This document shows positions 26,110 to 35,496 of a stretch of DNA of 64,000 bases, one piece after another. Numbering within the stretch: position 1 is the first letter of the stretch; the number at the start of each line of letters is the position of its first letter. Made by a program: the position numbers and the translations under genes. Source of the stretch: Hyphomicrobiales bacterium (GTDB lineage Bacteria; Pseudomonadota; Alphaproteobacteria; Rhizobiales; Xanthobacteraceae); assembly GCA_016185205.1 (NCBI GenBank), contig JACPOA010000032.1:1-64000 (forward strand), in the 5' to 3' direction. Under the pieces are notes generated by a model. The model saw only the letters and a list, made by a program, of their open reading frames with translations, made no database searches and was not told the origin of the DNA.

Positions 26110-26834
26110 GTCGCGGCCTCGCGCAGACGATGCACGGCATAGGCGAGCGTGCCGCCGACCACGCCGGTCCACATCAGATCGAGATCGACATGCATGGCGG
26201 TCAGTACCGGCCCGAGCACGAGGCCGAACACCAGCGCCACCTTGTCCACCATCATGTGGGCATTGCGCGCGGTCGAAATCAGAAACGACAGCGGCGTGAG
26301 GAACAGCAGCGTGCCGGCGAACAGCGGCGGCAGGCCGGCGGCGAGGTAATAGCCGACAAAGCCGAACACCACCGCGGTGCCCATGTAGCCGACCGACAAG
26401 CCGTTGCAGAACGCGATGCGCCACTCCTGCGGCAGCGCCGGCAACAGGCGCAGCGACTCCACCCACATGCTGACCGAGGTGAAATGCGTCGGCAGCAGTA
26501 GATCGCGCAGCCGCGCATTCCCCCCGCGCAGCAGCGGCAACAGCGCCACCACCATGGGAAACAGCCGGATCGCGCTTAAGGTCACCGCAATCGCCACTTC
26601 GAACAGGGCCGCGCCGGCGCCCAGCGCCGAGATCAGGATCACCTGCGCCGGCGCCGCCCACACCAGCACGGTCGATAGCGCCAGCCACCACGAAGCCAGG
26701 CCGAAATCATGCGCGAGCGCGCCGATGCCGATATAGGTGCCCATCAGCACCAGCACGAACACCGAGGTCAGCGCGGATTTCACGCCCGCGAAAAAGGCGG
26801 CTGTCGAGGAGTTGAAGGTGCTGAGGACGGACAT
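26106..26834 (-). CDS. azlC: AzlC family branched-chain amino acid exporter large subunit
   Basis: A 242-residue inner-membrane protein of the AzlC/YgaZ family. The family signature is visible: AHDFGLASWWLALSTVLVWAAPAQVILISALGAGAALFEVAIAVTLSAIRLFPM, including the conserved small-residue AAPAQ segment and the arginine within SAIRLFPM. With AzlD it likely exports valine, leucine, isoleucine or analogues. The ATG at 26834 is the start. Divergent or isolated from the upstream clpA terminator region. Confidence 0.88.
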   Translation of the reverse strand: MSVLSTFNSSTAAFFAGVKSALTSVFVLVLMGTYIGIGALAHDFGLASWWLALSTVLVWAAPAQVILISALGAGAALFEVAIAVTLSAIRLFPMVVALLPLLRGGNARLRDLLLPTHFTSVSMWVESLRLLPALPQEWRIAFCNGLSVGYMGTAVVFGFVGYYLAAGLPPLFAGTLLFLTPLSFLISTARNAHMMVDKVALVFGLVLGPVLTAMHVDLDLMWTGVVGGTLAYAVHRLREAAT

Positions 26835-26919
26835 GGCGGCGTTCCACCTGTCTCATAGCGCCGCAGCGTTCGCAACCGGCCGGGCCCACAGCGACCGCAT
26901 GCGGCCCCTGCGAAATACG

Positions 26920-26945
26920 AAGGCCGGGCGCGATGGCCCGGCCTT
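26920..26945 (-). terminator. Terminator hairpin downstream of clpA
   Basis: A perfect ten-base stem AAGGCCGGGC / GCCCGGCCTT with GCGATG loop lies 25 bp past the clpA stop. The A pair at the base gives only a short U-tract on the minus strand. Confidence 0.75.
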
Positions 26946-26969
26946 GCGCTTTGTCGTTTTGCGCGGCGG

Positions 26970-29384
26970 TTACACTTTCGCCAGCGGCACCTTGGGCACC
27001 GAGCCCTTCTTGCCGTCGCCCTTCGGCTTCGGCCGCGGCGAGGAGCGGCGCTTGGCCTTTGGCCGCGCGGCGTTCGGCAGCTTTTCCGGCTTGGGCGTGA
27101 TCGGCCCGTCGAGGAACTGGAAGCCGAGCTTGTCGCGCCCCACTTCGTCCTTGTCGACGACCACGCGCACGTGCCCGCCGGTTTTCAGGTGCCCGAACAG
27201 CACCTCGTCGGCCAGCGGCTTCTTGATGTGCTCCTGGATCACGCGCGCCATCGGGCGGGCGCCCATCAATTCGTCGTAGCCGTTGGCGATCAGCCAGCGC
27301 GTGGCCTCCTCCGACAGCTCGATGGTGACGTTGCGGTCGCCGAGCTGCGCCTCGAGCTGCAGCACGAATTTCTCGACCACCTTGGCGATCACCTCCTGCG
27401 ACAGATGCGCGAAGGTGATGGTGGCGTCGAGCCGGTTGCGGAATTCCGGCGCGAACATCTTGCTGATCGCTTCCTGGTCGTCGCCCTCGCGCTTGCTGCG
27501 GGTGAAGCCATAGGCCTGCTTGGCCAGCTCGGAGGCGCCCGCATTGGTGGTCATGATCAGGATCACGTTGCGGAAATCGACCTGCTTGCCGTTGTGGTCG
27601 GTGAGCTTGCCGTGATCCATGACCTGCAGCAGCACGTTGAACAGATCGGGATGCGCTTTCTCGATCTCATCGAGCAGCAGCACGCAATGCGGATGCTGAT
27701 CGACGCCGTCGGTGAGTAGCCCGCCCTGGTCGAAGCCGACATATCCAGGGGGAGCACCAATAAGCCGCGATATCGTGTGCCGCTCCATGTATTCCGACAT
27801 GTCGAAGCGGATCAGTTCGACGCCGAGCGAGAGCGCAAGTTGCTTGGCGACTTCGGTCTTGCCGACGCCGGTCGGCCCCGAGAACAGGTAGCAGCCGATC
27901 GGCTTTTCCGGCTCGCGCAGGCCGGCGCGCGCCAGCTTGATCGAAGCCGACAGCGCATCGATCGCCTTGTCCTGGCCGTAGACCACGGTCTTGAGCGTTT
28001 GCTCGAGGTGCCGGAGCACCTCGGCATCGTCCTTCGAAACGGTCTTGGCTGGGATCCGCGCCATGGTGGAGATCGTAGTCTCGATCTCCTTGATGCCGAT
28101 GGTCTTCTTGCGGCGGCTTTCCGGCAACAGCATCTGCGCCGCGCCCGACTCGTCGATCACGTCGATCGCCTTGTCCGGCAGCTTGCGGTCGTGGATGTAG
28201 CGCGACGACAATTCGACCGCCGCCTTGATGGCCTCGTTGGTGTATTTGAGCTTGTGATACTCCTCGAAATAGGGCTTGAGCCCTTTCAAGATTTCGATGG
28301 TATCGGGAACCGACGGCTCGTTGACGTCGATCTTCTGGAAGCGGCGCACCAGCGCGCGGTCCTTCTCGAAATACTGGCGGTATTCCTTGTAGGTGGTCGA
28401 GCCGATGCAGCGGATCGTGCCCGACGCCAATGCCGGCTTGAGCAGGTTGGAGGCATCCATCGCGCCGCCCGAGGTGGCGCCGGCGCCGATCACGGTATGG
28501 ATCTCGTCGATGAACATGATCGCGCCCGGATAGGCCTCGATCTCCTTGATCACTTGCTTGAGCCGCTCCTCGAAATCGCCGCGATAACGCGTGCCGGCGA
28601 GCAGCGTGCCCATGTCGAGCGCGAACACGGTGGCGCCCTTGAGCACGTCCGGCACCTCGCCATGAATGATCCGGCGCGCCAGCCCTTCGGCGATCGCGGT
28701 CTTGCCGACGCCGGCTTCGCCGACGAACAGCGGGTTGTTCTTCTGCCGGCGGCAGAGCACCTGGATGGTGCGATTGATCTCGGCGTCGCGGCCGATCAGC
28801 GGATCGATCTTGCCGTCCTTTGCCTTCTTGTTGAGGTTGACGCAATAGGCTTCGAGCGCGTCGCCCTTCTTCTTCGGCTCGTCGCCACTCTTGGTATCGG
28901 CCTCTTCCTCGACGCCGCGCGCCGGGCGCGCTTCCGACAGGCCCGGGCGCTTGGCGATGCCGTGGCTGATATAGTTGACCGCGTCGTAGCGCGTCATGTC
29001 CTGCTCTTGCAGGAAATAGGCGGCGTGGCTCTCGCGCTCGGCGAAGATCGCCACCAGCACGTTGGCGCCGGTGACTTCCTCGCGCCCGGACGACTGCACG
29101 TGGATGACCGCGCGCTGGATCACGCGCTGGAAGCCGGCCGTCGGCTTGGAATCCTCGGCACCGTCGGTGATCAGGTTTTCCAGTTCGGATTCGAGATAGG
29201 CTACCAGGCTGCGGCGCAGCTTGTCGAGATCGACATTGCACGCGCGCATCACCGCGGAGGCGTCCTGATCGTCGATCAGCGCCAGCAGCAGATGTTCGAG
29301 CGTCGCATATTCATGATGCCGCTCGTTGGCGAGGGCGAGCGCCCGGTGGAGCGATTGCTCGAGACTGCGCGAGAAGGTTGGCAT
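26970..29384 (-). CDS. clpA: ATP-dependent Clp protease ATP-binding subunit ClpA
   Basis: ClpA unfolds substrates and feeds them to ClpP. The 804-residue protein has the N-domain with two Clp repeats (1-145), AAA-1 with Walker A GEAGVGKT near 220 and Walker B MFIDEIHT, and AAA-2 with GPTGVGKT near 508 and [10 protein letters not shown]. The sensor and arginine-finger region [25 protein letters not shown] follows. There is no middle coiled-coil insert, which separates it from ClpB/ClpC. The C-terminal 45 residues are a basic tail ([21 protein letters not shown]), longer than in E. coli. clpS lies just upstream in the same direction, the standard adaptor-ATPase pair. Confidence 0.97.
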   Translation of the reverse strand: MPTFSRSLEQSLHRALALANERHHEYATLEHLLLALIDDQDASAVMRACNVDLDKLRRSLVAYLESELENLITDGAEDSKPTAGFQRVIQRAVIHVQSSGREEVTGANVLVAIFAERESHAAYFLQEQDMTRYDAVNYISHGIAKRPGLSEARPARGVEEEADTKSGDEPKKKGDALEAYCVNLNKKAKDGKIDPLIGRDAEINRTIQVLCRRQKNNPLFVGEAGVGKTAIAEGLARRIIHGEVPDVLKGATVFALDMGTLLAGTRYRGDFEERLKQVIKEIEAYPGAIMFIDEIHTVIGAGATSGGAMDASNLLKPALASGTIRCIGSTTYKEYRQYFEKDRALVRRFQKIDVNEPSVPDTIEILKGLKPYFEEYHKLKYTNEAIKAAVELSSRYIHDRKLPDKAIDVIDESGAAQMLLPESRRKKTIGIKEIETTISTMARIPAKTVSKDDAEVLRHLEQTLKTVVYGQDKAIDALSASIKLARAGLREPEKPIGCYLFSGPTGVGKTEVAKQLALSLGVELIRFDMSEYMERHTISRLIGAPPGYVGFDQGGLLTDGVDQHPHCVLLLDEIEKAHPDLFNVLLQVMDHGKLTDHNGKQVDFRNVILIMTTNAGASELAKQAYGFTRSKREGDDQEAISKMFAPEFRNRLDATITFAHLSQEVIAKVVEKFVLQLEAQLGDRNVTIELSEEATRWLIANGYDELMGARPMARVIQEHIKKPLADEVLFGHLKTGGHVRVVVDKDEVGRDKLGFQFLDGPITPKPEKLPNAARPKAKRRSSPRPKPKGDGKKGSVPKVPLAKV

Positions 29385-29424
29385 CAGATTCCCATTTTCA
29401 TTTGTAGTGAACGCTCCCCGAATC

Positions 29425-29760
29425 TCACTTCTTTTCCATCACGCATTGCAAAGGATGCTGATGTTTGCGGGCAAAGTCCATCACTTGCGTCACTTTGGTC
29501 TCCGCCACCTCGTAGGTATAGACCCCGCATTCGCCGATTCCATGGTGATGCACATGCAACATAATTCGCGTCGCGGCTTCGTGATCCTTGCCGAAAAAGC
29601 GCTCCAGGATGTGCACGACGAATTCCATCGGCGTGTAGTCGTCGTTGAGGATCAGCACGCGGTACATATTGGGCCGCTTGGTCTGCGGCTTGGTCTTGGT
29701 GATGACCGCGGTGCCCGGTCCGCCCGGCTCGCCTTTGCGCTTGCGGTCGTCATCCGCCAT
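29425..29760 (-). CDS. clpS: ATP-dependent Clp protease adaptor ClpS
   Basis: ClpS binds N-degron substrates and delivers them to ClpAP. The 111-residue protein has a disordered basic N-terminal arm ([16 protein letters not shown]) and the ClpS core: [32 protein letters not shown], with the NDDYTPM binding pocket, then [23 protein letters not shown] and the closing PLQCVMEKK. The start at 29760 gives the family length; an in-frame extension to 30027 was rejected as the upstream part is not conserved in character. clpA begins 40 bases after its stop. Confidence 0.95.
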   Translation of the reverse strand: MADDDRKRKGEPGGPGTAVITKTKPQTKRPNMYRVLILNDDYTPMEFVVHILERFFGKDHEAATRIMLHVHHHGIGECGVYTYEVAETKVTQVMDFARKHQHPLQCVMEKK

Positions 29761-30190
29761 GCGCGGCGCTGCGCCGCGCGCCATAACAATGCGCGGCGCC
29801 CCGCTGACCGAGGCGGCCCTCAAAGAAGCGCTTATCTTGGCGGTGGACATCATGGTGTGGCCGAAGCAAGAAACGTTCCGCACGATTGAACCTGTGGCCG
29901 CGCCGAGTCCGTGGCCTGTGACCATCATAATGACCCCGGCACCGGCATTCCAAGCCAGCAATTTGTTCCCAATAAGGGTTGCCCCAATGCGGGACAAAAC
30001 AGCCTGCTCCGGCGGTTTCGGCTGCACCCGCTGAGATAGCCATTGGTTACCCGATCACAACCCATTTGCGGACGATTCGAGGCGTATTTTCCTCAAATTT
30101 GCGCAGCACTTCTCACTATTTTTCAAGACCCTGCCGCCATATTAGGAACTCTACGGTTAGGCATTTTGCGTATAGCTGGGGGGATCGCCC
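29761..30190. other. Intergenic region between clpS and the first TadG-like gene
   Basis: 430 bp of divergent upstream sequence. A GC palindrome (GCGCGGCGCTGCGCCGCGCGC) lies just before the clpS start. The right-hand part (30060-30160) is AT-richer and likely holds the promoter of the pilus-associated gene. An antisense-looking frame through this region has no protein character I can support, and no RNA gene is recognised. Confidence 0.4.
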
Positions 30191-31465
30191 ATGTTGACGC
30201 GTTTCCTGAAAGACCGCCGGGGCGGTATCGCCCCCATGCTGGCTCTGCTGGCGCTTCCACTCATGGGCACGGTCGGCGCGGCGATTGATTATTCCCGCGC
30301 CAATGCGACTCGCGCGGCCTTCCAGGCTGCCCTTGATTCGACCGCGCTGATGCTCTCGAAGACCGCGGCTACGCAATCCGCCGCCGATATGCAGACCGCG
30401 GCAACCAACTATTTCAAAGCCCTGTTCGCGCACCCCGAAGCCAACAATGTCACGATTGCCGCCACCTATTCCTCGACCGGGGGATCGAAGGTGACGCTCA
30501 ACGGCAGCGCGACGATCGCCACGAATTTCCTCGGCGTGCTCGGCTACAGCCAGCTCAACATCTCGGCGACGTCGGTATCGACCTGGGGCAATACCAGGCT
30601 GCGGGTCGCACTGGTGCTCGATAACACCGGCTCGATGTCGAGTAGCGGCAAGATGACCGCGCTGAAAACCGCATCGCAAAATCTGCTCACGCAGCTCAAG
30701 AACGCGGCTGTGAACGATGGCGACGTCTATATCTCGATCGTTCCGTTCAGCAAGGACGTGAACGTCGGCTCCAGCAATTATACCGCCTCGTGGCTGCGCT
30801 GGGACCTGTGGGACGCCAAGAACGGCAGCTGCAGTAAATCGGACTACACCACCCAAGCCAGTTGCCTGTCGCATGGTAAAACCTGGAAGCCGGACAACCA
30901 CAGCACCTGGAACGGCTGCGTCACCGATCGCGACCAGAATTTCGACACCACCAACGATGCGCCGGTCGCCGGAGCCACGCTGTATCCGACCGAGGAGTAT
31001 TCTTCGTGCCCCGTTCCATTGATGGGGCTGAGCTACGACTGGACCGCGCTGAGCGCCAAGATCGACGCCATGCAGCCGAACGGCAATACCAACCAGGCGA
31101 TCGGCTTGCAGATGGGCTGGCAGACCTTGACCGCCGCGCCCTTCACGATTCCGGCGACGGATCCGAATTATAAGTACCAGCAGGTCATTATCCTGCTGAC
31201 CGACGGCCTCAACACGCAAGACCGCTGGTACACCAGCCAGTCGTCGATCGACACGCGTCAGCAGAAGACCTGCGACAATATCAAGGCCGCCGGCATCACA
31301 CTCTATGCGGTGCAGGTCAACACCGGCGGCGATCCGACTTCGACGCTGCTGCAGAACTGTGCGAGCGACTCGAGCAAGTTCTTCCTGCTGACCTCGTCGC
31401 AGCAGATTGTGACGACCTTCAACCAGATCGGAACTGCTTTATCCAATCTGCGGCTGGCGATGTGA
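30191..31465 (+). CDS. TadG-like pilus assembly protein with VWA domain (first)
   Basis: A 424-residue protein with the TadE/TadG N-terminus: a short basic head MLTRFLKDRRGGIAP, one membrane helix (MLALLALPLMGTVGAAIDYSR) and the typical helix ANATRAAFQAALDSTALMLSK. A von Willebrand factor A domain follows from about residue 135 (RVALVLDNTGSMSSSGKM), with the MIDAS DxTxS motif and later IILLTDGLNTQDRW. Such proteins work with the Tad/Flp type IVb pilus machinery as envelope-anchored adhesins or assembly factors. No other tad gene is in the window. Four cysteines in 230-275 may form disulfides. Its first 31 codons nearly duplicate those of the next gene. Confidence 0.85.
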   Translation: MLTRFLKDRRGGIAPMLALLALPLMGTVGAAIDYSRANATRAAFQAALDSTALMLSKTAATQSAADMQTAATNYFKALFAHPEANNVTIAATYSSTGGSKVTLNGSATIATNFLGVLGYSQLNISATSVSTWGNTRLRVALVLDNTGSMSSSGKMTALKTASQNLLTQLKNAAVNDGDVYISIVPFSKDVNVGSSNYTASWLRWDLWDAKNGSCSKSDYTTQASCLSHGKTWKPDNHSTWNGCVTDRDQNFDTTNDAPVAGATLYPTEEYSSCPVPLMGLSYDWTALSAKIDAMQPNGNTNQAIGLQMGWQTLTAAPFTIPATDPNYKYQQVIILLTDGLNTQDRWYTSQSSIDTRQQKTCDNIKAAGITLYAVQVNTGGDPTSTLLQNCASDSSKFFLLTSSQQIVTTFNQIGTALSNLRLAM

Positions 31466-31530
31466 CAAGCGTCGCCACCGTCGCCAGCCGCACGGCCGAC
31501 ATTCTCCAACGCTGTGCTGGGTGATCGCGC

Positions 31531-32751
31531 ATGTTGACCCGTTTCCTGAAAGACCGCCGGGGCGGCATCGCCCCCATGCTGGCTCTGCTGGCGCTTCCAC
31601 TCATGGGCACGGTCGGCGCGGCGGTCGATTATTCCCGTTCCAACGCGGCGCGCGCGGCCATGCAAGGTGCGCTCGATAGTACAGCCTTATCCCTGGTGAA
31701 ACAGGCGGCCGCAGGTGCAGATGTTTCCGATCAAGCGCAGCAGACTTTCGGCGCGTTGTTCATCCGCCCTGAAGTACAAAACGTCTCGGTAAACGTTGAT
31801 AGCAGCGGTGGAGGCGCTTCGGCGACCGTAAGCTTGACCGCCTCCGGCGCCGTGATGACGACGTTCCTAGGCGTGCTGGGCTACTCAACTCTGAATATCA
31901 CGGTCCAGTCTACTGTTTATTCCAGTAACGATGTGTCCGGCTGTGTGCTTGCGCTCAATTCCACAGCAGCCGGCGCAGTGTCTGCCAGTGGCAGCAGCAC
32001 CGTCAGCTTAAAGGGCTGCAGCCTTTACTCGAATTCCAATTCAGCATCATCTCTGACAGCGGGGGGCTCGACCACGTTGTCGGCGTCGATCATCGCCGTC
32101 GTAGGTGGCGTGTCCCTGTCAGGTAGTAATGTAACAACCACGGAGGGAATTCGCACCGGTGCCCCTCAGCTTGCTGATCCCTATATCGATGTGGCGTTTC
32201 CTTCGTATAGCGGCTGTACCCAATCGAACTTCACGGCAAAGACGACGATCACCATCAGTCCCGGCGTGTATTGCAATGGAATTTCGGTCAATGCTGGCGC
32301 GACTCTGACTCTCAACCCCGGAATTTATTATATCGATCGTGGCAGCTTTGTCGTAAACGGCGGCGGAACAGTCACTGGCACAGGTGTCACTCTGGTCTTC
32401 ACGTCAAGCACGGGGAACAATTGGCCGACGGCAACAATCAACGGCAATGCCGTGGTCAGTCTGACGCCTCCACTTTCTGGGCCGACGACTGGCATAGTGA
32501 TATTCGGTGACCGTCGCCTTCCGACCGGAACATCATTCAAATTAAACGGCGGTTCGGATCAATCTTTAAGCGGCGCCATATACGTGCCGACAGGTGCCAT
32601 CAATTATTCCGGCGGGGCCGCATCGAGCATGAGCTGCACGCAGATTATCGGGGACACGGTCAGCTTCATCGGCAATTCGAACGTGGCAATAAATTGCAGC
32701 AGGTATAAAACACGGCCCTTTGGTCTGGTTTTGGTCAGGCTGACCTCATAG
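31531..32751 (+). CDS. TadG-like N-terminus fused to a repetitive beta-type passenger (no VWA domain)
   Basis: A 406-residue protein whose first 31 residues are identical to the previous gene (only two silent-type differences in about 104 bp), continuing TadE/TadG-like through residue 110. The rest lacks a VWA domain. It is rich in Ser, Thr, Gly, Val and Asn, with beta-strand spacing such as SVNAGATLTLNPGIYYIDRG and VNGGGTVTGTGVTLVF, resembling a parallel beta-helix, and a CTQIIGDTVSFIGNSNVAINC segment near the end. Codons in the C-terminal two-thirds are more AT-rich than in the flanking genes, suggesting a separate origin. Probably exported and membrane anchored; function unknown. Confidence 0.75.
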   Translation: MLTRFLKDRRGGIAPMLALLALPLMGTVGAAVDYSRSNAARAAMQGALDSTALSLVKQAAAGADVSDQAQQTFGALFIRPEVQNVSVNVDSSGGGASATVSLTASGAVMTTFLGVLGYSTLNITVQSTVYSSNDVSGCVLALNSTAAGAVSASGSSTVSLKGCSLYSNSNSASSLTAGGSTTLSASIIAVVGGVSLSGSNVTTTEGIRTGAPQLADPYIDVAFPSYSGCTQSNFTAKTTITISPGVYCNGISVNAGATLTLNPGIYYIDRGSFVVNGGGTVTGTGVTLVFTSSTGNNWPTATINGNAVVSLTPPLSGPTTGIVIFGDRRLPTGTSFKLNGGSDQSLSGAIYVPTGAINYSGGAASSMSCTQIIGDTVSFIGNSNVAINCSRYKTRPFGLVLVRLTS

Positions 32752-33065
32752 CCCACCGACAGCGCCGCCAGCTCTGCGGCTGGCGATCTGACGCACCGCG
32801 CGTGACCGCTGCCGTGCGCCGCGGCCCGAGATTCTCGATGGCCGCCAACCGGCCGTTAACGACGTCAAATAAGAACTATCCCGAATTCTGGCTTCGCCGG
32901 ACAGATGGCATTAACCATCGAAATCATTGGCCCGGCGGCGAAAACCGCCGACGGACGCGTCAAAGATTTACCGCTGGGTTCGAAACTGCGCTCTATCCAT
33001 ACACCGACCTTTTATCACCAGAGTTTATGAAGGCAGACGAATTCAACCGTTTCCGGTGAGATGTC
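32752..33065. other. Intergenic region between second and third TadG-like genes
   Basis: No protein frame is supported. A hairpin CGCCAGC-TCTGCG-GCTGGCG (32766-32785) lies just past the upstream stop and may end that transcript, though without a T-tract. TTAACCAT (32911-32918) is a CtrA-type octamer. A promoter for the third gene is likely in the AT-richer part near 32960-33050. Confidence 0.45.
32911..32918 (+). promoter_or_regulatory. Possible CtrA-binding octamer upstream of the third TadG-like gene
   Basis: TTAACCAT matches the short CtrA motif known from Caulobacter. tad/pilin genes are CtrA targets in that organism. Only one copy is seen here, so support is weak. Confidence 0.25.
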
Positions 33066-34757
33066 ATGATGACCTTTTGGAAAAAGCTCAGCCGCGCGTT
33101 CGGCGCCTTCCGCAGCGATCGCGCGGGCAATGTCATGATCACCTTCGCGCTGGCGACGCTGCCGATCGTCGGCTTTACCGGCTTCGCCGTCGATTACAGC
33201 CGCGCCAACTCGGTGAAGGCCGCGCTGCAGGCTGCCATCGACTCCACCGCATTGATGCTGTCGAAGGAAGCGTCCACTGACACCGCCGGCCAGCTGCAGA
33301 CCAACGCGCAAAAATATTTCAACGCGCTGTTCACCCGGCCGGAAGCCATCAACGTCGCAGTGACCGCCACCTATACCACGACCGGCGGTTCCGCGATTGT
33401 CGTCAACGCCTCCGCCAACGTGCCGACCGCCTTCCTCGGCGTAATCGGCTATCAGAACATCCCGGTAAACGCCTCGTCCACCGCCAAGTGGGGCTCCTCG
33501 CGCCTGCGCGTGGCACTTGTGCTCGACACCACCGGATCGATGGATGCCGATGGCAAGATGACGGCGCTCAAGTCATCCACCAAGAGCCTGCTCGCCCAGT
33601 TGCAGGCCGCAGCCGGCACCAACGGCGATGTCTATGTGTCGATCATCCCCTTCAGCCGCGGCGTCAATGTCGGATCGAGCAATTACAACGCAAGCTGGAT
33701 TGACTGGACCGAGTGGGAGTCTCCGCCGGCCTATATGGCCACCTGGTTGGCGAACAGCACGAACAAAAGCAATTGGGACCAAACGGGGCCCGGCGACTCC
33801 TGCCCATTCAGCAACTCCAAGACCGGCTTCTCATGCGTCAAAACCCCGCTCGACGGCGCTGCGAGTACGAGCACGATCCCGTCGAGCGGCACCTATTCCG
33901 GCTATATCTGCCCGGGCGTAGACGGCGGCAACAAGGACGGAACCAAAGCCGGCTTTTACTACCCCGGCTGTTATAACAGCACGACCTACAGTAGCTCGGG
34001 AAGTTCTGCCACCTGCACCGGCCACAGCAATTGCTCTTGCTCCGGCAGTGGCAGCGGCAAAGTCTGCAAGACAAACAACGGCTACTTCGAGCATAAGTGG
34101 ATCCCAAATGCGCGCAGCACCTGGACCGGCTGCGTCGCCGACCGCGGTTCGACCACGGCACCGGGCACCAATGCCGGCAATGACCAGACCGCGACCGCGC
34201 CGACCACCAGCAACACCACAACCCTGTATCCGGCTCGGCAGGATATCTATTGCCCGGCGGCCTCAATAGGGCTGAATTACAATTGGGCGGCGATGAACTC
34301 GGTTGTCGATGGACTCGACGCCAATGGCGGCACCAATCAACCGATCGGCCTTGTCATGGGCTGGCATTCGCTGGTGGGTATTGGGCCCTACACCGCGCCG
34401 GCGAAGGATTCCAATTACACTTACACTGACGTCATCATCCTGATGTCGGATGGCCTGAACACGTGGGACCGCTGGTACGGCAATGGATCGGCTACTAACA
34501 CGTCGGTCGACTACCGGATGTACGATTCCAGCGGCAATGGCACTTGCGCCAATATCAAGAATGCCGGGGTCACGCTCTATACCATCCAGGTCAATACCGG
34601 CGGCGACCCGACCTCGAACCTGCTAAAGAATTGCGCCGGCGGCCCGGACAAATTCAACGACCCGTCGAAATTCTACATCGTGACCACGGCCAACGGGCTT
34701 GGTGCCGTCTTCACAGCGATAGGCACCAACCTGACCAAGTTGCGCGTCGCCCAATAA
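33066..34757 (+). CDS. TadG-like pilus assembly protein with VWA domain (third)
   Basis: A 563-residue homologue of the first gene with its own divergent N-terminus: basic head, membrane helix NVMITFALATLPIVGFTGFAVDYSR, amphipathic helix, then a VWA domain with RVALVLDTTGSMDADGKM (MIDAS) and IILMSDGLNTWDRWYG. Compared with the first gene it has an insertion of about 120 residues (roughly 225-345) rich in Ser, Thr, Gly and with at least eight cysteines (for example CTGHSNCSCSGSGSG), probably a disulfide-stabilised surface loop. Ends shortly before a strong terminator shared with the convergent phasin. The start is one of two adjacent ATGs at 33066. Confidence 0.85.
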   Translation: MMTFWKKLSRAFGAFRSDRAGNVMITFALATLPIVGFTGFAVDYSRANSVKAALQAAIDSTALMLSKEASTDTAGQLQTNAQKYFNALFTRPEAINVAVTATYTTTGGSAIVVNASANVPTAFLGVIGYQNIPVNASSTAKWGSSRLRVALVLDTTGSMDADGKMTALKSSTKSLLAQLQAAAGTNGDVYVSIIPFSRGVNVGSSNYNASWIDWTEWESPPAYMATWLANSTNKSNWDQTGPGDSCPFSNSKTGFSCVKTPLDGAASTSTIPSSGTYSGYICPGVDGGNKDGTKAGFYYPGCYNSTTYSSSGSSATCTGHSNCSCSGSGSGKVCKTNNGYFEHKWIPNARSTWTGCVADRGSTTAPGTNAGNDQTATAPTTSNTTTLYPARQDIYCPAASIGLNYNWAAMNSVVDGLDANGGTNQPIGLVMGWHSLVGIGPYTAPAKDSNYTYTDVIILMSDGLNTWDRWYGNGSATNTSVDYRMYDSSGNGTCANIKNAGVTLYTIQVNTGGDPTSNLLKNCAGGPDKFNDPSKFYIVTTANGLGAVFTAIGTNLTKLRVAQ

Positions 34758-34798
34758 ACCAACAAGTAACGGCAAAAGCGCCAGCGCGAACAGAAAAA

Positions 34799-34822
34799 AG
34801 CCCGGCTGCAACAGCCGGGCTT
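34799..34822. terminator. Bidirectional terminator between the TadG-like gene and phasin
   Basis: Perfect stem AAGCCCGGCTG / CAGCCGGGCTT with a CAA loop, an A-run before it and TTCGCTTT after it, placed between two convergent genes. Confidence 0.88.
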
Positions 34823-34897
34823 CGCTTTAGTTCAACGCGGACGCAACGCTACAAATCTACGCGACGCGACGTGTTACGCGGACGCTACCGACGCTAA

Positions 34898-35227
34898 TTA
34901 CTTGGCCTTCGCGAACATGCTTTCGAACGGCTTGTAGCTCTCCTTGGCAAGGTCGGCATAAAGCTCGCCGATCTTGGAGGCTTTGGCCACGAAGCCTTCG
35001 TAGCTGGTCTTGGCGAATTCGGTCTGCAACTCGATGGCCTTCTCGAACGACTTGACGCCGAACAGCTTCTCGAGCGCCGCCGTGCCGTCTTCGAATGACT
35101 TCTTGGAGTAGTCCGCCACTTCGACCGCAATCGCCTGGGCGCCCTTGGAAAGCGCGCCAACCGACTTCATCGCGACTTCCACGTTGTCTTTGCTGACCTG
35201 CTGGAGGTCCTCGAAATTCTTGACCAT
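34898..35227 (-). CDS. Phasin family protein
   Basis: A 109-residue phasin, a small amphipathic helical protein that coats polyhydroxyalkanoate granules. The sequence MVKNFEDLQQVSKDNVEVAMKS followed by ALSKGAQAIAVEVADYSKKSFEDGTAALEKLFG and ELQTEFAKTSYEGFVAKASKIGELYADLAKESYKPFE is a clear Phasin_2 pattern of long alanine/lysine/glutamate helices with few hydrophobics. The start at 35227 follows GGGATCACC; an upstream extension was dropped. The upstream region holds two TGCACTGCA-type palindromes that could bind the PHA regulator PhaR. Confidence 0.9.
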   Translation of the reverse strand: MVKNFEDLQQVSKDNVEVAMKSVGALSKGAQAIAVEVADYSKKSFEDGTAALEKLFGVKSFEKAIELQTEFAKTSYEGFVAKASKIGELYADLAKESYKPFESMFAKAK

Positions 35228-35311
35228 GGTGATCCCTTTCCCGGCCCGCCAAGCGGCGCCAAAGTGCTGAATTGTCACCCGGCTATCTCCCGGGATTGGA
35301 TAAACCTTATA

Positions 35312-35350
35312 GTGCACTGCACAATAAAGTCAATCGAAATATTGCAGTGC
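35312..35350. promoter_or_regulatory. Paired TGCACTGCA palindromes upstream of phasin (possible PhaR operator)
   Basis: GTGCACTGCAC (35312-35322) and TTGCAGTGC (35342-35350) are facing copies of the same GCACTGCA core, about 20 bp apart, in an AT-rich stretch upstream of the phasin start. PhaR repressors of PHA genes bind TGC-rich, TGC-N3-GCA-like sites in several alphaproteobacteria. Assignment is by resemblance only. Confidence 0.4.
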
Positions 35351-35496
35351 GAAAAATGCCTTAAAATCCGGGGGATTAGCTTAAGAATTTGTAAACCGCG
35401 TTCTCCTACGGTCGTAAATTGTGGCGTCGCGGCGGCGCTATAAATTGGCCATGATGGCGGCCTAGGACCGCCCAATAACGGGGTTGGGGAGAGCCG

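Noticed and set aside
29761-30027. N-terminal extension of clpS to 30027
   Set aside because: The added 89 residues lack conservation and the family starts at the ATG at 29760.
30116-31219. Minus-strand frame antisense to the TadG-like gene
   Set aside because: Mirror of the VWA gene with no domain of its own; a similar shadow occurs under the paralogous head at 31303-31665, as expected from duplication of the sense gene.
20079-35400. Repeated GATTAGCTTAA upstream of divK (about 20079) and in the phasin/carboxypeptidase gap (about 35376) as a shared regulatory site
   Set aside because: Only an eleven-base match with no consistent position and no half-site pairing; likely coincidence.
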